From Umbelopsis ramanniana AG (lineage: Eukaryota > Mucoromycota > Umbelopsidomycetes > Umbelopsidales > Umbelopsidaceae): DNA of 64,000 nucleotides. The stretch lies in contig NW_026252097.1 in NCBI RefSeq assembly GCF_025399195.1, forward strand, positions 62,001 to 126,000, in the 5' to 3' direction. This document shows, piece after piece, positions 9,261-19,951 of the stretch. Numbering within the stretch: the first letter of the stretch is position 1; the number at the start of each line of letters is the position of its first letter. The notes beneath the pieces are model-generated. The model was not told the DNA's origin. It ran no database searches and saw nothing but the letters and a program-made list of their open reading frames with translations. The position numbers and the translations under genes are program-made.

Positions 9261-12200
9261 ATGCACTGGCTGCAAACGGTTCACTCGAACTTATCGAGTT
9301 ATACTTCACCCCACAATGTCGACATCAAATTTATAGACATTCCAACAACGCCTTCTCCCATTCAGCCTACACAACACCAACCGTCTCCGGCAGCGACTGT
9401 TTTCCGTCTAAAAGACAACACTGCTATCGTACACGCTCGCTTGACCGATGCAAACACAGTTCTCGAGCTAAGATATCTTAACTGGACGGAAAGCTCTGAT
9501 GCAGGAAAGCCTTTCAGCAGCCCAAGGAATCTTCGCCTTCAAATACGACTGTCTGCAACGCTACTTCCCGTCATCCGCTTCTCGCAGGATTCAGAAAACT
9601 TGTGGTGCTATGTTTTGACAACAAACAACTATCTCGTCCGTATGCGACTAACCTTGGAAAACGTCTTTCTCACACCTTTGTCCGGAAAATTTTACTCGCT
9701 TCAACAGCTGGATAGACACATTGTTCCCATCACATTCGGCATCGTGTCTAGTACCCAAGTAATAATTGCTTGTGAGAATGGGTCTTTGATATATCTATAT
9801 GATTCAAGCAATGGAAAAAGAGATAAAGGTAATTTTTTAGGTGTACCAGACGCAATATCCCTATCTCCATGAACGTATCTCATTAAATTAAATTACATGC
9901 ATAGATCCATTTTCAAGCTATGAGATTGCTCAGCAAGATTTTACTCCGAGACAAAATGCACTCAGTTACTTGAACTCCATTCCCTTGCTATCAAATTTCT
10001 TCGGTGATATTGGCGATACAGATCACCAGGCCTCACCTCAGCCAATAGCATTGGCATTGGAAACAGTATCCCGAAATTCAAAATCATCAGCCATCGTAGC
10101 TGCGGTCATTTGTAGAGATCGACGACTCAGAGTTTGGATAAGCGGACACAATTATACATGCTCACAAGCTATTGCAGTTTTGCCATGTTTTGATCAAGAC
10201 AAGAACCTTGTCGAAAGTGGAGTAGATATCATTCGCGATGCTTTACCGGGATCCATTGTGGATGCGCCACACATTTCACCACGCTCTCAGAACCATGAGC
10301 CCGACCTCGACACCGAGCCTAGAAATCATTTACGGCTTTATCGTGTTAATGATGATATCATTTTGGCTGTGGTCTATGTACAATCTGAACAGCAATGCTG
10401 TTTCGCCATTTATCAAATAGTGTTGGAAGATGGTGATATTCGATCACTGAAGCTTGTGCATGTGGTGGAAAGCAACTATCAACCCAAGGAATGGCTATCT
10501 GGGTTCGACATGACTATTGAACAGAATGATGCAACTCTCTGGACAGTCTGGGACACTCAGCCTGATTCTATCGTTCGTACAGCGACCATATTTAATGTCG
10601 GCTGCGAATATGATCCATTTAGCGAGAGTGCCATTCCTGTTCGTGTTCGATGGCGAACCGTGCTTCCTGATAGTACAAGCTCACGAGTAGCCGTGCAACG
10701 CCATAAACATCAAAATGAGCCCGAAACCTTCCTCAAGAACATTTTTGCTCCTGGCGCATTCAGTGACTCGACCATAAGAAAAGCTCTGATGGTCTATGTT
10801 GGAACTGTAGATCCTCATGAAAGAACTCTTTTGCAAGATGATTTTCTGACTGACAATGAAGATAGAGAGGAGCATGAAGTTACAAGCATTGGTAACAGCA
10901 GTGATGATGACCGGCCAACGCTACAAAAGTATGTTCGCGACTTGGTTGCAGCACATATCGAGAAACAGAACGACGATGAAAGCTACGAACCAAACGTAAA
11001 GCGTGAATGGGAATCTTTCTACCAATTGTGCTGTAGCGCTGAAGACTTTGAATCTATTCCATTAGGAATTTCAGCTCCACAGTCAGCGATATCTTCTGAT
11101 ATCTCAGCTCCCCTCATTATTACTAGACACGATGGTTACGCCGCCGCCCGTACTCTGGATGAGCTTGAAATACTACAACACCACTTTTCTCCACTCAAAG
11201 ACGATCTCCACCAGCAAAGCTTCTTTCCGTCTGAATTGGAACATAATGTGTTCGATGAAGACGATGTCCAAATCAAGAAATTGGTCAACAACGGAAAATT
11301 CGATTCTGGCCTCGTCTTGTTTGCGGATGCCATGGCCTCCCTCATCGATCACCTTGGCGAACAAGCCGTTGCAGATATTGACGTGTGGTTGGAACAAACG
11401 TTGCTAAAAGATAACAGCACACCGACTGCTGACGCTATCGGCCATCAACTTTACAATCGGTTTATTTCAACAGCAACACTGTCCGACTATGACAAGAAAC
11501 TGACCATGACAAAGCTAAGAGAATGTCGTGACTTGGATGAGACTGTGAGCCTTGTTTTGGATGCGTTGGTTGATACGTGTTTGGACGCGGTGTCTGGCGA
11601 CAAGACTTCAGCCATGACAGATTCTGTAGTCACCAACGCTACCCATCAATTGGTGACCACACGCTATAACGTTGCAAGAAATACCGCTGTGACACTTGCT
11701 TTCTTACTGGCTTTAGATGGAAATCAGACGGTCATGAAGAATACTGTTGAACGATTGGAAGACTGTCATAATGCTTTAAAAGCCTATACCCTGCTCAAAT
11801 GGATGTGCAACCAACCATTGGATCGAGACGTTGAGGCGCATTTTTCTGTGGAAACCAATGCTGCTCGAGACAGCCTTCAGCCGTTTGTTGTCTCCAACGA
11901 CCATTCTCACACCCACACATCCGGTTTGATGGATCTACTCGTCAGTCGTCAATATCCTGTATACATGCAATATGGATCATTTGAAGGCGCTGTGACCCGT
12001 GCTGCTCGACATTTGATTCGGCAATTGAATGTTCTGCCAGCAAGTGGCCAGTTCAATAATGCCTCAGTTGTTGATATCGCCAATTGCCTGGAATCCTTTG
12101 GCCAACCTAAATTAGCGTTGGCTCTCTTGCAATGCCTGCCCATGTCAGATGCTATCCTTTTCGTTCAAGCCAAATGTTGGACAAGTCTCGGTCAGACTAA

Positions 12201-13518
12201 GGATGCCGAAAATGCTTTCTTGCGAGTTGCGAATGGATTTGGTGAGTGCTGGAAAAGGTCTCATATTGTTGATAGTCCATGGTACTAACAAGGTCAGTAG
12301 ATGACTTTTACGAGCATCAACCCCAAAGTAGCGTTGGACAATCTCTTCAACAATTATTACCGCATGGGTGCGACACCTTGATTGAATATTACATCCATGT
12401 TTCGGCCTTTGTGTTTGCGCACTCACAAGCTGATCTAATCATCAGATTCAGTAAACTGGCTCTAACATCTATCGAAGCAGTACATGAGTCAACCAAGGTA
12501 AGCGTTTTGACATCTAAAGTGACTGAAGTTGCAGCCATCAAAGAAAAAAGGCTAACCGATTCTTAAGGAGAAGGATAACGGGCATAAGCAACACCTGGGA
12601 TCTACGAGTGGTTTATGGTACCGAGTGTTTGTGGCCTATCTATTAAAACAGGATATCGAAGGAGCTGTTACAGCCATGTCATCAATAGAAGATTTGGAAA
12701 GGTATGATAATCAAATATCAGACGCACAGAAGGCGGAACTAACATAATAATAATAGGAGATCGGATACTGCCAAATACTTGGTCAACTGGCTTGCGGAAA
12801 ACAACAAGTTGGGATTGATTTGTAGTCTTCCTCTATCTGGTCTACGAACCCAAGTGGAGGAAGCACTTGTGTCGAAAGCCAAGCGACAGCAAGTACCTGT
12901 GCCTGAGTCTCAAGTGGACTTTTCGAAGAATTTGTATGCTTTTTACGTCTACGCGGGAGACTATGGTCCTGGTATGTATACAGTATTTCCGCTGAACAAC
13001 ACAGAGGACATCCTACTAACCAATATGACATATAGCGGCGTTGTCTATGTACATGCTCGCTAAACGCTGCCAGCAAAATCTGAAGGCGCCAAACGCATTA
13101 GATCAGTCAATCAAGAGCTACTTGGCAGCGATCAATTCTCTTTCTTTATTATCACAGGATAAGCAATGGCTGTCTGTTCCCTTGGAGGTAAGCCTGCTAC
13201 ATACCATAAAATGCAGCATTATTGAAGTGACTAAGCTCAATATTGTTCCATAGAATGAATCCAAAGATCAGTCTGAATTGAAAGACTTGGTTACTCTGCG
13301 AAAAGAATACGTCGTCACCAAAGCGCATTCAGATTTGATGACCCATTACCCTGAGCTTGCAAATGCTGGTAAGTTTATTCTTTACTTTTAAAATATATCA
13401 TTGGCAAATCAACGATCTAATCGATAACACAATAGATAATATTATTGACGTCAACGATGCCATTGAAAAGTTTGAAAAGCTTGGACTTCAGAATAGAGTA
13501 AAGTTGTTGAAGTTGTAA
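9261..13518 (+). CDS. Nucleoporin Nup120/Nup160
   Basis: Eight exons (9261-9828, 9905-12241, 12301-12497, 12568-12701, 12757-12971, 13036-13187, 13254-13368, 13436-13518) sum to 3801 nt in frame, about 1266 residues. The N-terminal half shows the irregular beta-propeller of Nup160 (VFRLKDNTAIVHARLT, LLPVIRFSQDSENLWCYVLT, RDRRLRVWISGH). The C-terminal half is alpha-helical with tetratricopeptide-like solenoid (YLAAINSLSLLSQDKQWLSV). Nup120/160 is a scaffold subunit of the Y-shaped (Nup84/Nup107-160) complex of the nuclear pore. The start is the first in-frame ATG of the long frame; an upstream ATG at 9149 is in another frame and shows no convincing splice. The stop lies only 37 bp from the stop of the convergent centrin-like gene. 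Confidence 0.82.
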
Positions 13519-13555
13519 AATTGTAATCTATAAATCATATCTTCCGCTGGATGGT

Positions 13556-14246
13556 CTAAGAAAGTCCAACTTTCTCCATGACATCCATGAACTCACTCTG
13601 GTCAATGAACCCATCTTGATTTTTGTCCGCGATGTCAAACATTTCTCTTAATTCTGTCATACTCCAGTCTTCACCCACTGTCCCTGCAACCTTTTTGAAG
13701 GCTTCAAAAGTGAACTGGCCATTGTGCTCCTTATCGAACAAATCGAAAGCCTGTTGCACGGTATCATCCATACCTTGATCCCTCTAATGCACCAGGTATG
13801 AAAGCACGATTACTATGCATGGTCCATAAAACTCGTTTGAATTCACTGTAAACCTCACCAGAGCACGCAGAGCAATATCTGAAAAGTTCTCATACGTAAT
13901 AAACCCATTGTTTTCAGGGTCCATCAATTCGACCAGCTTTTTCCCTCCTGGAGCACCAAGCACATCGATTGCTTCAATGGCACTTTCACGCTCCAGTATT
14001 CCCGTCTCACCAGGATCAAAGTCCTGAAATACTGAAATACGCTTAATTGACATTTAGGATCCTTTCGTTTACATGTATTTCCTCACTTACCTTGCTCTAT
14101 CTCAGCCAACGCTATCGCATCCTTCGATTGGCTTGCCTTGCCTTTAGCTCCTTTCCGTTTAGACTAGAATGAATTAACATCGTTAGAGCAGGTTACGGAA
14201 TCCAAACCCTTTTTAAATGAAACGGTAGTAGGTAGATTCATACCAT
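13556..14246 (-). CDS. Centrin-like EF-hand protein
   Basis: Four exons of a protein of about 160 residues. The first coding exon is only the initiator ATG (14246-14244, followed by GTATGA); exon 2 (14163-14091) continues SKRKGAKGKASQSKDAIALA, a basic tail like that of centrins. Four EF-hand units follow. Loops 1-3 (DPGETGILERES, DPENNGFITYEN, DKEHNGQFTFEA) lack the acidic residue at position 12 or other ligands; only loop 4 (DKNQDGFIDQSE) is canonical. The spacing and the ending EFMDVMEKVGLS fit centrin, which acts at centrosomes/spindle pole bodies and in nuclear export complexes. A divergent calmodulin-like protein is the alternative. If real, calcium binding would rest mainly on the last site. 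Confidence 0.75.
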
Positions 14247-14422
14247 CAAATTGCATTATACACGGTGAGTATCAGGCAGAACGCGCAGCCATAGACTTGA
14301 TTAACCGGCTGGCAATGTCATTAATGGGGCACGTGATCGGCAAAATTCCTCTGCTAAGCGGCAAGGGTCAAAGCATCAATTTTTCTTGAATTCAACCTTC
14401 ACAGCCAAACACTTGTAGCATC

Positions 14423-14885
14423 ATGTCTTCAAAGCCCAGAATCGCTAGCGAGGACATTCTCGCACAAAAAGTAAGCTCATTGGATAATAACGTTTTTACA
14501 ATTCACGCTTGATTAACGCATTGCTTTGCACAGTGGGATCAAACCATATCCAACTTTGTTGTTAAAACCGGAATTGGCTTCAGCGTTGGTATTGTTGCCT
14601 CTGCCCTTTTGTTCAAAAGTAAGTACAAGTTTGGACGAATCGCCTTTGTTAATGCAAGCCATACTGAGTAAACTTTGACGTTAGAGCGAACGTGGCCTAT
14701 TGCTATCGCCACTGGATGGGGTTTCGGTGTCGCATACGCGGACGCCCAGGTAATTATCGTACTTGTTATTGAATGAATATCCCTTGTTCTCTCTCTGACC
14801 CACTCTTTTTCATATAAAGAAACTCTTCCACCCTCAATACGTCCCTGGTGTTACCATAGAAAAGCAAAAGCCATCAGTACAATGA
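14423..14885 (+). CDS. MIC10: MICOS complex subunit MIC10
   Basis: Four small exons give about 90 residues: MSSKPRIASEDILAQK, then WDQTISNFVVKTGIGFSVGI, VASALLFK, RTWPIAIATGWGFGVAYADA and the tail KLFHPQYVPGVTIEKQK. Two hydrophobic hairpin helices each carry a Gly-rich motif (GIGFSVG and GWGFGVAYAD), the oligomerisation motifs of MIC10. MIC10 bends the mitochondrial inner membrane at crista junctions. The length matches the family (about 75-100 residues). It was missed by simple ORF calling because no exon is long. It is divergent from the centrin-like gene, with about 175 bp between the two start codons. Confidence 0.9.
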
Positions 14886-15002
14886 TTCGAAAACGTCGTC
14901 CAATAGATGCAGCGAAACCCATGCCAAATTACTTAATAAACCTCGAGATCAATCTCATATCACAGCATTCTCTTCCTTTTTTTTTAACTATGCGGCAAGC
15001 CG

Positions 15003-15298
15003 CTATGTCTTAGATATTGCTCGTCGTATCAAAGTGGTATACATGTAATACACAATGACATTTCTTTGATCGGCCTTGGTAACCAATTTACAATATTTAC
15101 CTAGGTCCCTTCTCTTTTCTTTCAGTTCATGTTCAACCCATTTCATAATACGTAAAGCTCGGCTGAAAACAGATGATGCTCTGCAGTCTTTATCTTTTGC
15201 GAACTGCTTGGCCTCGTTAATGCTATGCAATCAAAAACACGTTCACTCGAAGATCACATGACTTATTATCACGTGATATGTATTTTGTTTGACATCAT
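15003..15298 (-). CDS. Possible small basic protein (uncertain)
   Basis: A minus-strand frame of about 72 residues (INEAKQFAKDKDCRASSVFS, then RIMKWVEHELKEKRRDLGKY) has protein-like, amphipathic Lys/Glu-rich composition but no ATG of its own. A tiny upstream exon starting at an ATG near 15298 or 15295 can be spliced in frame across a 50-bp intron (AC|GTGATA...TGCATAG), giving about 80 residues. The donor is weak. It lies between MIC10 and the next plus-strand gene and would share a very short divergent promoter with the latter. I do not recognise it. Confidence 0.25.
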
Positions 15299-15345
15299 CA
15301 AAATCAACTGGCCCTCTCAAACACCTTCGTCAATACAGTTCAAAT

Positions 15346-15805
15346 ATGGTACGAAAGTCGATCAACGTGCAAACAGTTACAACTAACAGCCTGAATGACT
15401 GACTGATATTTTTATACACAGGGTGCCGTTCAACGTTTCCCTTATCCCAAGGAAGTTTGGTAATTATACGACTAGTTGTTCAAAAGCATTCCATGTCAAC
15501 CCATTCATCTAAACCTACGGCATTTTTTCCTACTATAGGTCACCTTCTGGTGGTTGGTGGTCGCGACCCAAGACCTGGAAGTCCAACACTGCAGTTGCCG
15601 CCATCGGTATGGCCGTCACCCTTGCAGCCATCTGGAAAGTCTCCGCAGACAAGGAATGGAGACACCGAGAACCCACTCGCTGGATTCCTTCCATGATGGT
15701 AAGAACAAGTACCGAGCATTTCTCGGCTTACGATATTCTCGTACTGACCCATATTTTTTGCAGTGGTCTAAGCAATTCAAGACTGGCGAATTCAAGCAAG
15801 ATTAG
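15346..15805 (+). CDS. Small single-pass membrane protein, conserved-looking
   Basis: Four exons (15346-15348, 15422-15459, 15539-15698, 15764-15805) encode 80 residues. The first coding exon is only ATG, followed by an intron with a good branch site (ACTAACA). The protein starts GAVQRFPYPKEVWSPSGGWW and continues with one hydrophobic helix (TAVAAIGMAVTLAAIWKV), then a charged tail ending KQFKTGEFKQD. Such a layout, with a Trp/Pro-rich N-terminus and a single helix, is common among small subunits of mitochondrial inner-membrane complexes, but I cannot name the subunit. The arrangement next to MIC10 is consistent with, but does not prove, a mitochondrial role. Confidence 0.7.
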
Positions 15806-16498
15806 ATCTCTTTTTTAATTTTTCACTTAAAGACACACTTTCATACCGTTTGACGAAAAAAAGAATATAATATCAATCGAAAACTATCGCAATTTTTTGG
15901 GAACCACGTAGCCTTTATCCAAGGCTGTCGTGTGAAAGTGCTTCACAGACGCTGCTGTAACGGTGACATTGGTAGCGGGTTTATGCTAGATGTTGGTGGA
16001 AAAAGGAGTATAACAAATTTTATGAGGATGCTGTGTTATATAGCGATTAACACTATAGACCTTTGATTGCGACAAATGTATGGCATCTGTTTATGACGAT
16101 GAAGCAGTGGAAGTTATGTCTATTTACTGTTCAGGCGTCTCTAATTTACCATTTTAATGTGCTTCGGCTGAATGGAGTGCGCGATCTATGCCCAGCTCAA
16201 GCCTAATACACTCTTAAGTTCTACAAAAGATATCAACCGAATACCGAAACCCATTTACTAAAGTTTTCATCATAAAATAATACCGCCTAGCGTCGCGATC
16301 GCAAACATCGTGATGATAAATTGGCAACTCTTTGCACTTGCGACGTCAAAGAAGTAGCTTTTGTTTCAAAACAATTGTGAGAAAATCCGCGTACCAATAC
16401 AAATTTGCGTGTGAGATTGCGCCATTGAAATAAAAACTTTGAAATTGCTGCTGCACTCCATAAACTCGCACAACGCTTCTTGACTTGGAACTAAAATA
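15806..16498. other. Intergenic spacer
   Basis: About 690 bp without a recognisable gene. The left part is the 3' flank of the small membrane-protein gene and the right part the promoter region of the oxygenase gene. No repeat or RNA gene seen. Confidence 0.5.
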
Positions 16499-17691
16499 AT
16501 GGCCACGCTACCTATCCTCGATCTAAGCTTGTTTCTTTCCAACTCACCTGAAGACAAGGCAGCGTTCGTCCACAACTTGCAAGACGCTGTTCTGAAATAT
16601 GGATTCTTTTACCTCAAGAATGCACCATCTTTGACGCCTGAACTGCAAGATAAAGCTTTGAAACAGGCAAAGGCTTTCTTCGCCTTACCGTTGGAAGAAA
16701 AACTGAAGATTGAAATGATCAATTCTCCGCATTTTAGAGGATACCAGCGTTTGGGAGCGGAGACAACCAATTTCAAACAGGACAATCGAGAACAGATAGA
16801 CTATGGTATGGAGGTACCAGCTGAAAATATGACCGACGAAACTCCCGCATACCTTGGCCTCAAAGGTCCAAATCAATGGCCAGATGTGCCCGGATTCAAG
16901 GATACCATCAAGGAATATATGAATGCTTGTTGCGAGATCGCCAAAACGTTGATGAGAGCCGTCGCTATCAGTTTGGACTTGGGCGAAAACCATTTTGCCA
17001 AGTTCGAACATGAACCTCACGTCAGAATGAAAGTGGTCCGCTACCCTCCTATGGGCCACGCAACGGATAAACCGCATGAACATGGTCTTGGTGTTGGACC
17101 ACATAAGGTGGGTGCTGCTTTATTCAGGGATGATACCAAGTGAATGATGTTGCATTAACAAGACATAACCAGGATTATGGATGTTTGACTATACTGTTGC
17201 AAGATGATGTTGGCGGCCTTCAAGTTCAGGGCATGGATGGTGTTTGGATTGTAAGTTTCCTTAACATGTCGCTTGATTTGAAAGCATTTTATGTTAACGT
17301 GGGTCTTATATCCCTACAGGATGCAAAGCCTTTGCCAGGATGTCTTGTAATCAACATTGGCGAGATGTTTGAACGCATGACACAAAAGACTTATGTTGCC
17401 ACTGTCCATAGAGTTCTCAACAACACATCCGGCAAAGACCGATTGTCATTGCCAGTATTCTTCAATCCAAACGTTGCAACCCAAGTTCCAGTACTTCAGG
17501 TGCCTGAATACCTACTTGCCAGCAGACCCAAGGATGTGCAGTCAGATGTAAAGGAGGAGCAGTTACTCCAATACCCTGTATATGGTGAAAGTGCCTTTCG
17601 AGGTCTCAGCCGGAGCCATCCCATGGTTGCCAGCAAGTGGTATTCATACCAAGGAGATGTTTGGAGGCGTAAAGTTCAAGCAACACAGTGA
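16499..17691 (+). CDS. 2-oxoglutarate/Fe(II)-dependent oxygenase, isopenicillin-N-synthase-like
   Basis: Three exons (16499-17107, 17173-17250, 17320-17691; 1059 nt) give 352 residues, the usual size of this family. The N-terminal DIOX_N domain starts LPILDLSLFLSNS and includes YGFFYLKN. The double-stranded beta-helix core carries the iron triad. The H of GPHK at the end of exon 1 and the D of DYGCLTILLQD at the start of exon 2 form HxD across the splice; the distal His is in ATVHRVLNN. Arg and Ser of DRLSLP bind 2-oxoglutarate. Such enzymes hydroxylate, desaturate or cyclise small molecules; the substrate cannot be read from sequence. The family includes 1-aminocyclopropane carboxylate oxidase, flavanone hydroxylase-like and thymine hydroxylase-like enzymes. 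Confidence 0.88.
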
Positions 17692-18536
17692 TATAACTGT
17701 TTATATAAGATACCTTTCCATCTGGAATGGAATGAGAGATGCCTACATATTTTTTTGATAGATGATATATAAAGTACTCTAGCCTACATCGAAAAAGAAT
17801 GATACAATGGTAGCTGTGTGCATAGGACCGTAAAACTATCGATGAGTACTTGTTCCGATAACTTGGTTCCTACAACCTAGACAGATAGCCACTCAGTAAT
17901 ATTAAAAAAAAATCGATGAATTAAGTGGGGGCCTTACACGAATACAGCATGACGTTGTACATAAAAATAGCCTTGACATGCCTAAATGAAAACCAAGCAA
18001 GCTCGCTTTTTTGCTTAAGCTCAGCTATGAAGCAATTAAAAATGGTTGGCCTATTGAATACCAATATCCTGTTGAAATTTTTATTACGATCAGTTCAGGT
18101 CTAACCTGGCAAATCATGTATCGTAAAACCAAACGTTTGCGGTGATACGCTTGCGGCCCTTATACAATCATTTTGTACTTTAATGGCCGCTCTGATTGCC
18201 TCAAGCCAACACTTCAAGTATGACAAGTCCAACGGATGCCTTGCCTTGCGAATTATGTACAGGAGCACAACCTGAAGCAAATATCGATGACAGCAGTCTA
18301 AAAGGCCGTCGAACTTATCGATAATGAAGAACTTGACATGGTTACAATACTCCAATGGAAAGGACGGTTCTGACTAAATAAGGTAAGCATTGCGTGGCCT
18401 TTCAGACACTTGGTTAAATTTTTCTGATACCGACGAAAGAACTTTCAACGAATTTTTATTATTAATTTTTTTTCCTACAAAAGTATAAAAACTGCTGGTG
18501 GTCAATCACGACCAAATTAGTGATTGGCCTTCAAAT
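17692..18536. other. Intergenic spacer
   Basis: About 845 bp with no recognisable gene. A minus-strand frame at 18101-18355 has no good start or family resemblance. TATAAAA at 18484-18490, about 50 bp before the next ATG, is a plausible core promoter element for the downstream flavin oxidoreductase. Confidence 0.45.
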
Positions 18537-19811
18537 ATGACAACTATCTTTACACCCTTAACATTGCCGAATGGCGCTGTTATACCAAACCGCATTGCAA
18601 AAGCTGCTACACAAGAGCATTTGGCAGATAACGATCAAAATCCCTCCAAAGAACTGTTTCAACTTTACAAAGCATGGTCTGAAGGAGGATCTGGACTGAC
18701 TCTCTCGGGACATATCATGGTTGACCGACGCGCCGTAGGAGGAGCTGGCGATGTTGTTCTTGAAGACGATTCCAACCTCGATATGTTTAAAGAATGGGCT
18801 AAAGTCGGCACAGTGGGAGGAAATCACTTCTGGCTCCAAATCAACCATCCTGGCAAACAAATGTTTTACAATTTGGGACAAACTGCACTAGCACCGTCGG
18901 CCATACCCTTGAGTAACGCGGGTATGTTTGCTGTTGCTCACGAAATTACGGAAGCACAAATTCTGGAAGTCATCGAACGATTTAAGACGACCAGCCAGCT
19001 TGCCGAAAAAGCAGGATTTCAAGGCGTCCAGATCCATGCTGCCCATGGTTACTTACTGAGTCAATTCCTTTCGCCTCTTAGCAACAAGCGCGAAGATAAG
19101 TGGGGCGGATCTCTGGAAAACAGAGCGAGACTTCTATTTGAGGTCATAAAGAGTGTTCGATCTGCCGTTTCGCCCGGTTTTTGCGTTGCCGTTAAGATCA
19201 ATTCTGCAGACTTTCAACGGGGTGGTTTTGATAACGACGATGCTCAGTGGGTCATTGAGCAAATGAACACCATGTCAATTGATCTCGTCGAGCTTTCCGG
19301 CGGCAACCTCGAATCACCTGTTATTATGGGTCCTGACGCAGCAATGAGCAACGACAAAGAAAGTAAAGCCGCATCCACTATTGCTCGAGAAGCTTATTTC
19401 CTCACCTTTGCCGAGGAGATTTCAAAAATTGCTACCATGCCTATCATGTTAACTGGAGGTATCACCAGAAGAGCTGTAATGGATAAGGTGATTGAGAGCG
19501 GTGTCGCTATGATCGGAATGGCAACTGCCCTCATTTTGAAGCCAGATTTGCCTAATGAGTTGAAGAATAATTTGGATCCTAACCCTAAAATGCCTTCCAT
19601 CAACTGGAGACAGAAGTCGCTCACCGCTTTGGTCAAAATCTCTTACCTCAACCACTACATTCGCGTAACAGCTGAAAATCAAGAGAAACGCTCTTCTGTC
19701 TGGCCATCCTGGACATTAGCCAAGCAACTTTGGGGCATGAATTCGAGAGCAAAGATATATCGCAAACATATGGAAGGCTACACCTATAAAGGTCCCGTCC
19801 TTGCACAGTAA
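18537..19811 (+). CDS. NADH:flavin oxidoreductase, old yellow enzyme family
   Basis: An intronless frame of 424 residues starting at the ATG at 18537 (MTTIFTPLTLPNGAVIPNRI). The TIM barrel shows family landmarks: NRIAKAATQEHLADND near residue 20 for FMN contacts, LQINHPGKQ near 105, the substrate-site signature IHAAHGYLLSQFLSP near 180, then KREDKWGGSLENRARL and a C-terminal LTGGITRR with GVAMIGMATAL phosphate-binding segment. These enzymes use FMN and NAD(P)H to reduce activated C=C bonds, including alpha,beta-unsaturated carbonyls. The type with KWGGSLENR belongs to the bacterial-like/2,4-dienoyl branch rather than classical yeast OYE1. A TATA-like element lies about 50 bp upstream. It stands near another oxidoreductase and two ketopantoate reductases. 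Confidence 0.9.
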   Translation: MTTIFTPLTLPNGAVIPNRIAKAATQEHLADNDQNPSKELFQLYKAWSEGGSGLTLSGHIMVDRRAVGGAGDVVLEDDSNLDMFKEWAKVGTVGGNHFWLQINHPGKQMFYNLGQTALAPSAIPLSNAGMFAVAHEITEAQILEVIERFKTTSQLAEKAGFQGVQIHAAHGYLLSQFLSPLSNKREDKWGGSLENRARLLFEVIKSVRSAVSPGFCVAVKINSADFQRGGFDNDDAQWVIEQMNTMSIDLVELSGGNLESPVIMGPDAAMSNDKESKAASTIAREAYFLTFAEEISKIATMPIMLTGGITRRAVMDKVIESGVAMIGMATALILKPDLPNELKNNLDPNPKMPSINWRQKSLTALVKISYLNHYIRVTAENQEKRSSVWPSWTLAKQLWGMNSRAKIYRKHMEGYTYKGPVLAQ

Positions 19812-19951
19812 CATACTGTGACTCCGAGATCAATACCTTTTAATTTTCTTACATTTATACCATAAAACAACAATCACTTTCTCCCATACTTTCACCACTT
19901 GACGTTCGCTCCTCGTAATGAATATGTTGACAGTTACCAACTTTTGCACTT

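Noticed and set aside
9149-9481. Alternative frame at the 5' end of Nup160 beginning MDVLVTARPTY
   Set aside because: It has an ATG but is out of frame with the nucleoporin, and I see no intron that would join it. It probably overlaps the leader.
18101-18355. 84-codon minus-strand frame between two oxidoreductase genes
   Set aside because: The composition is unremarkable, there is no known motif, and it lies in an AT-rich spacer. Treated as chance.
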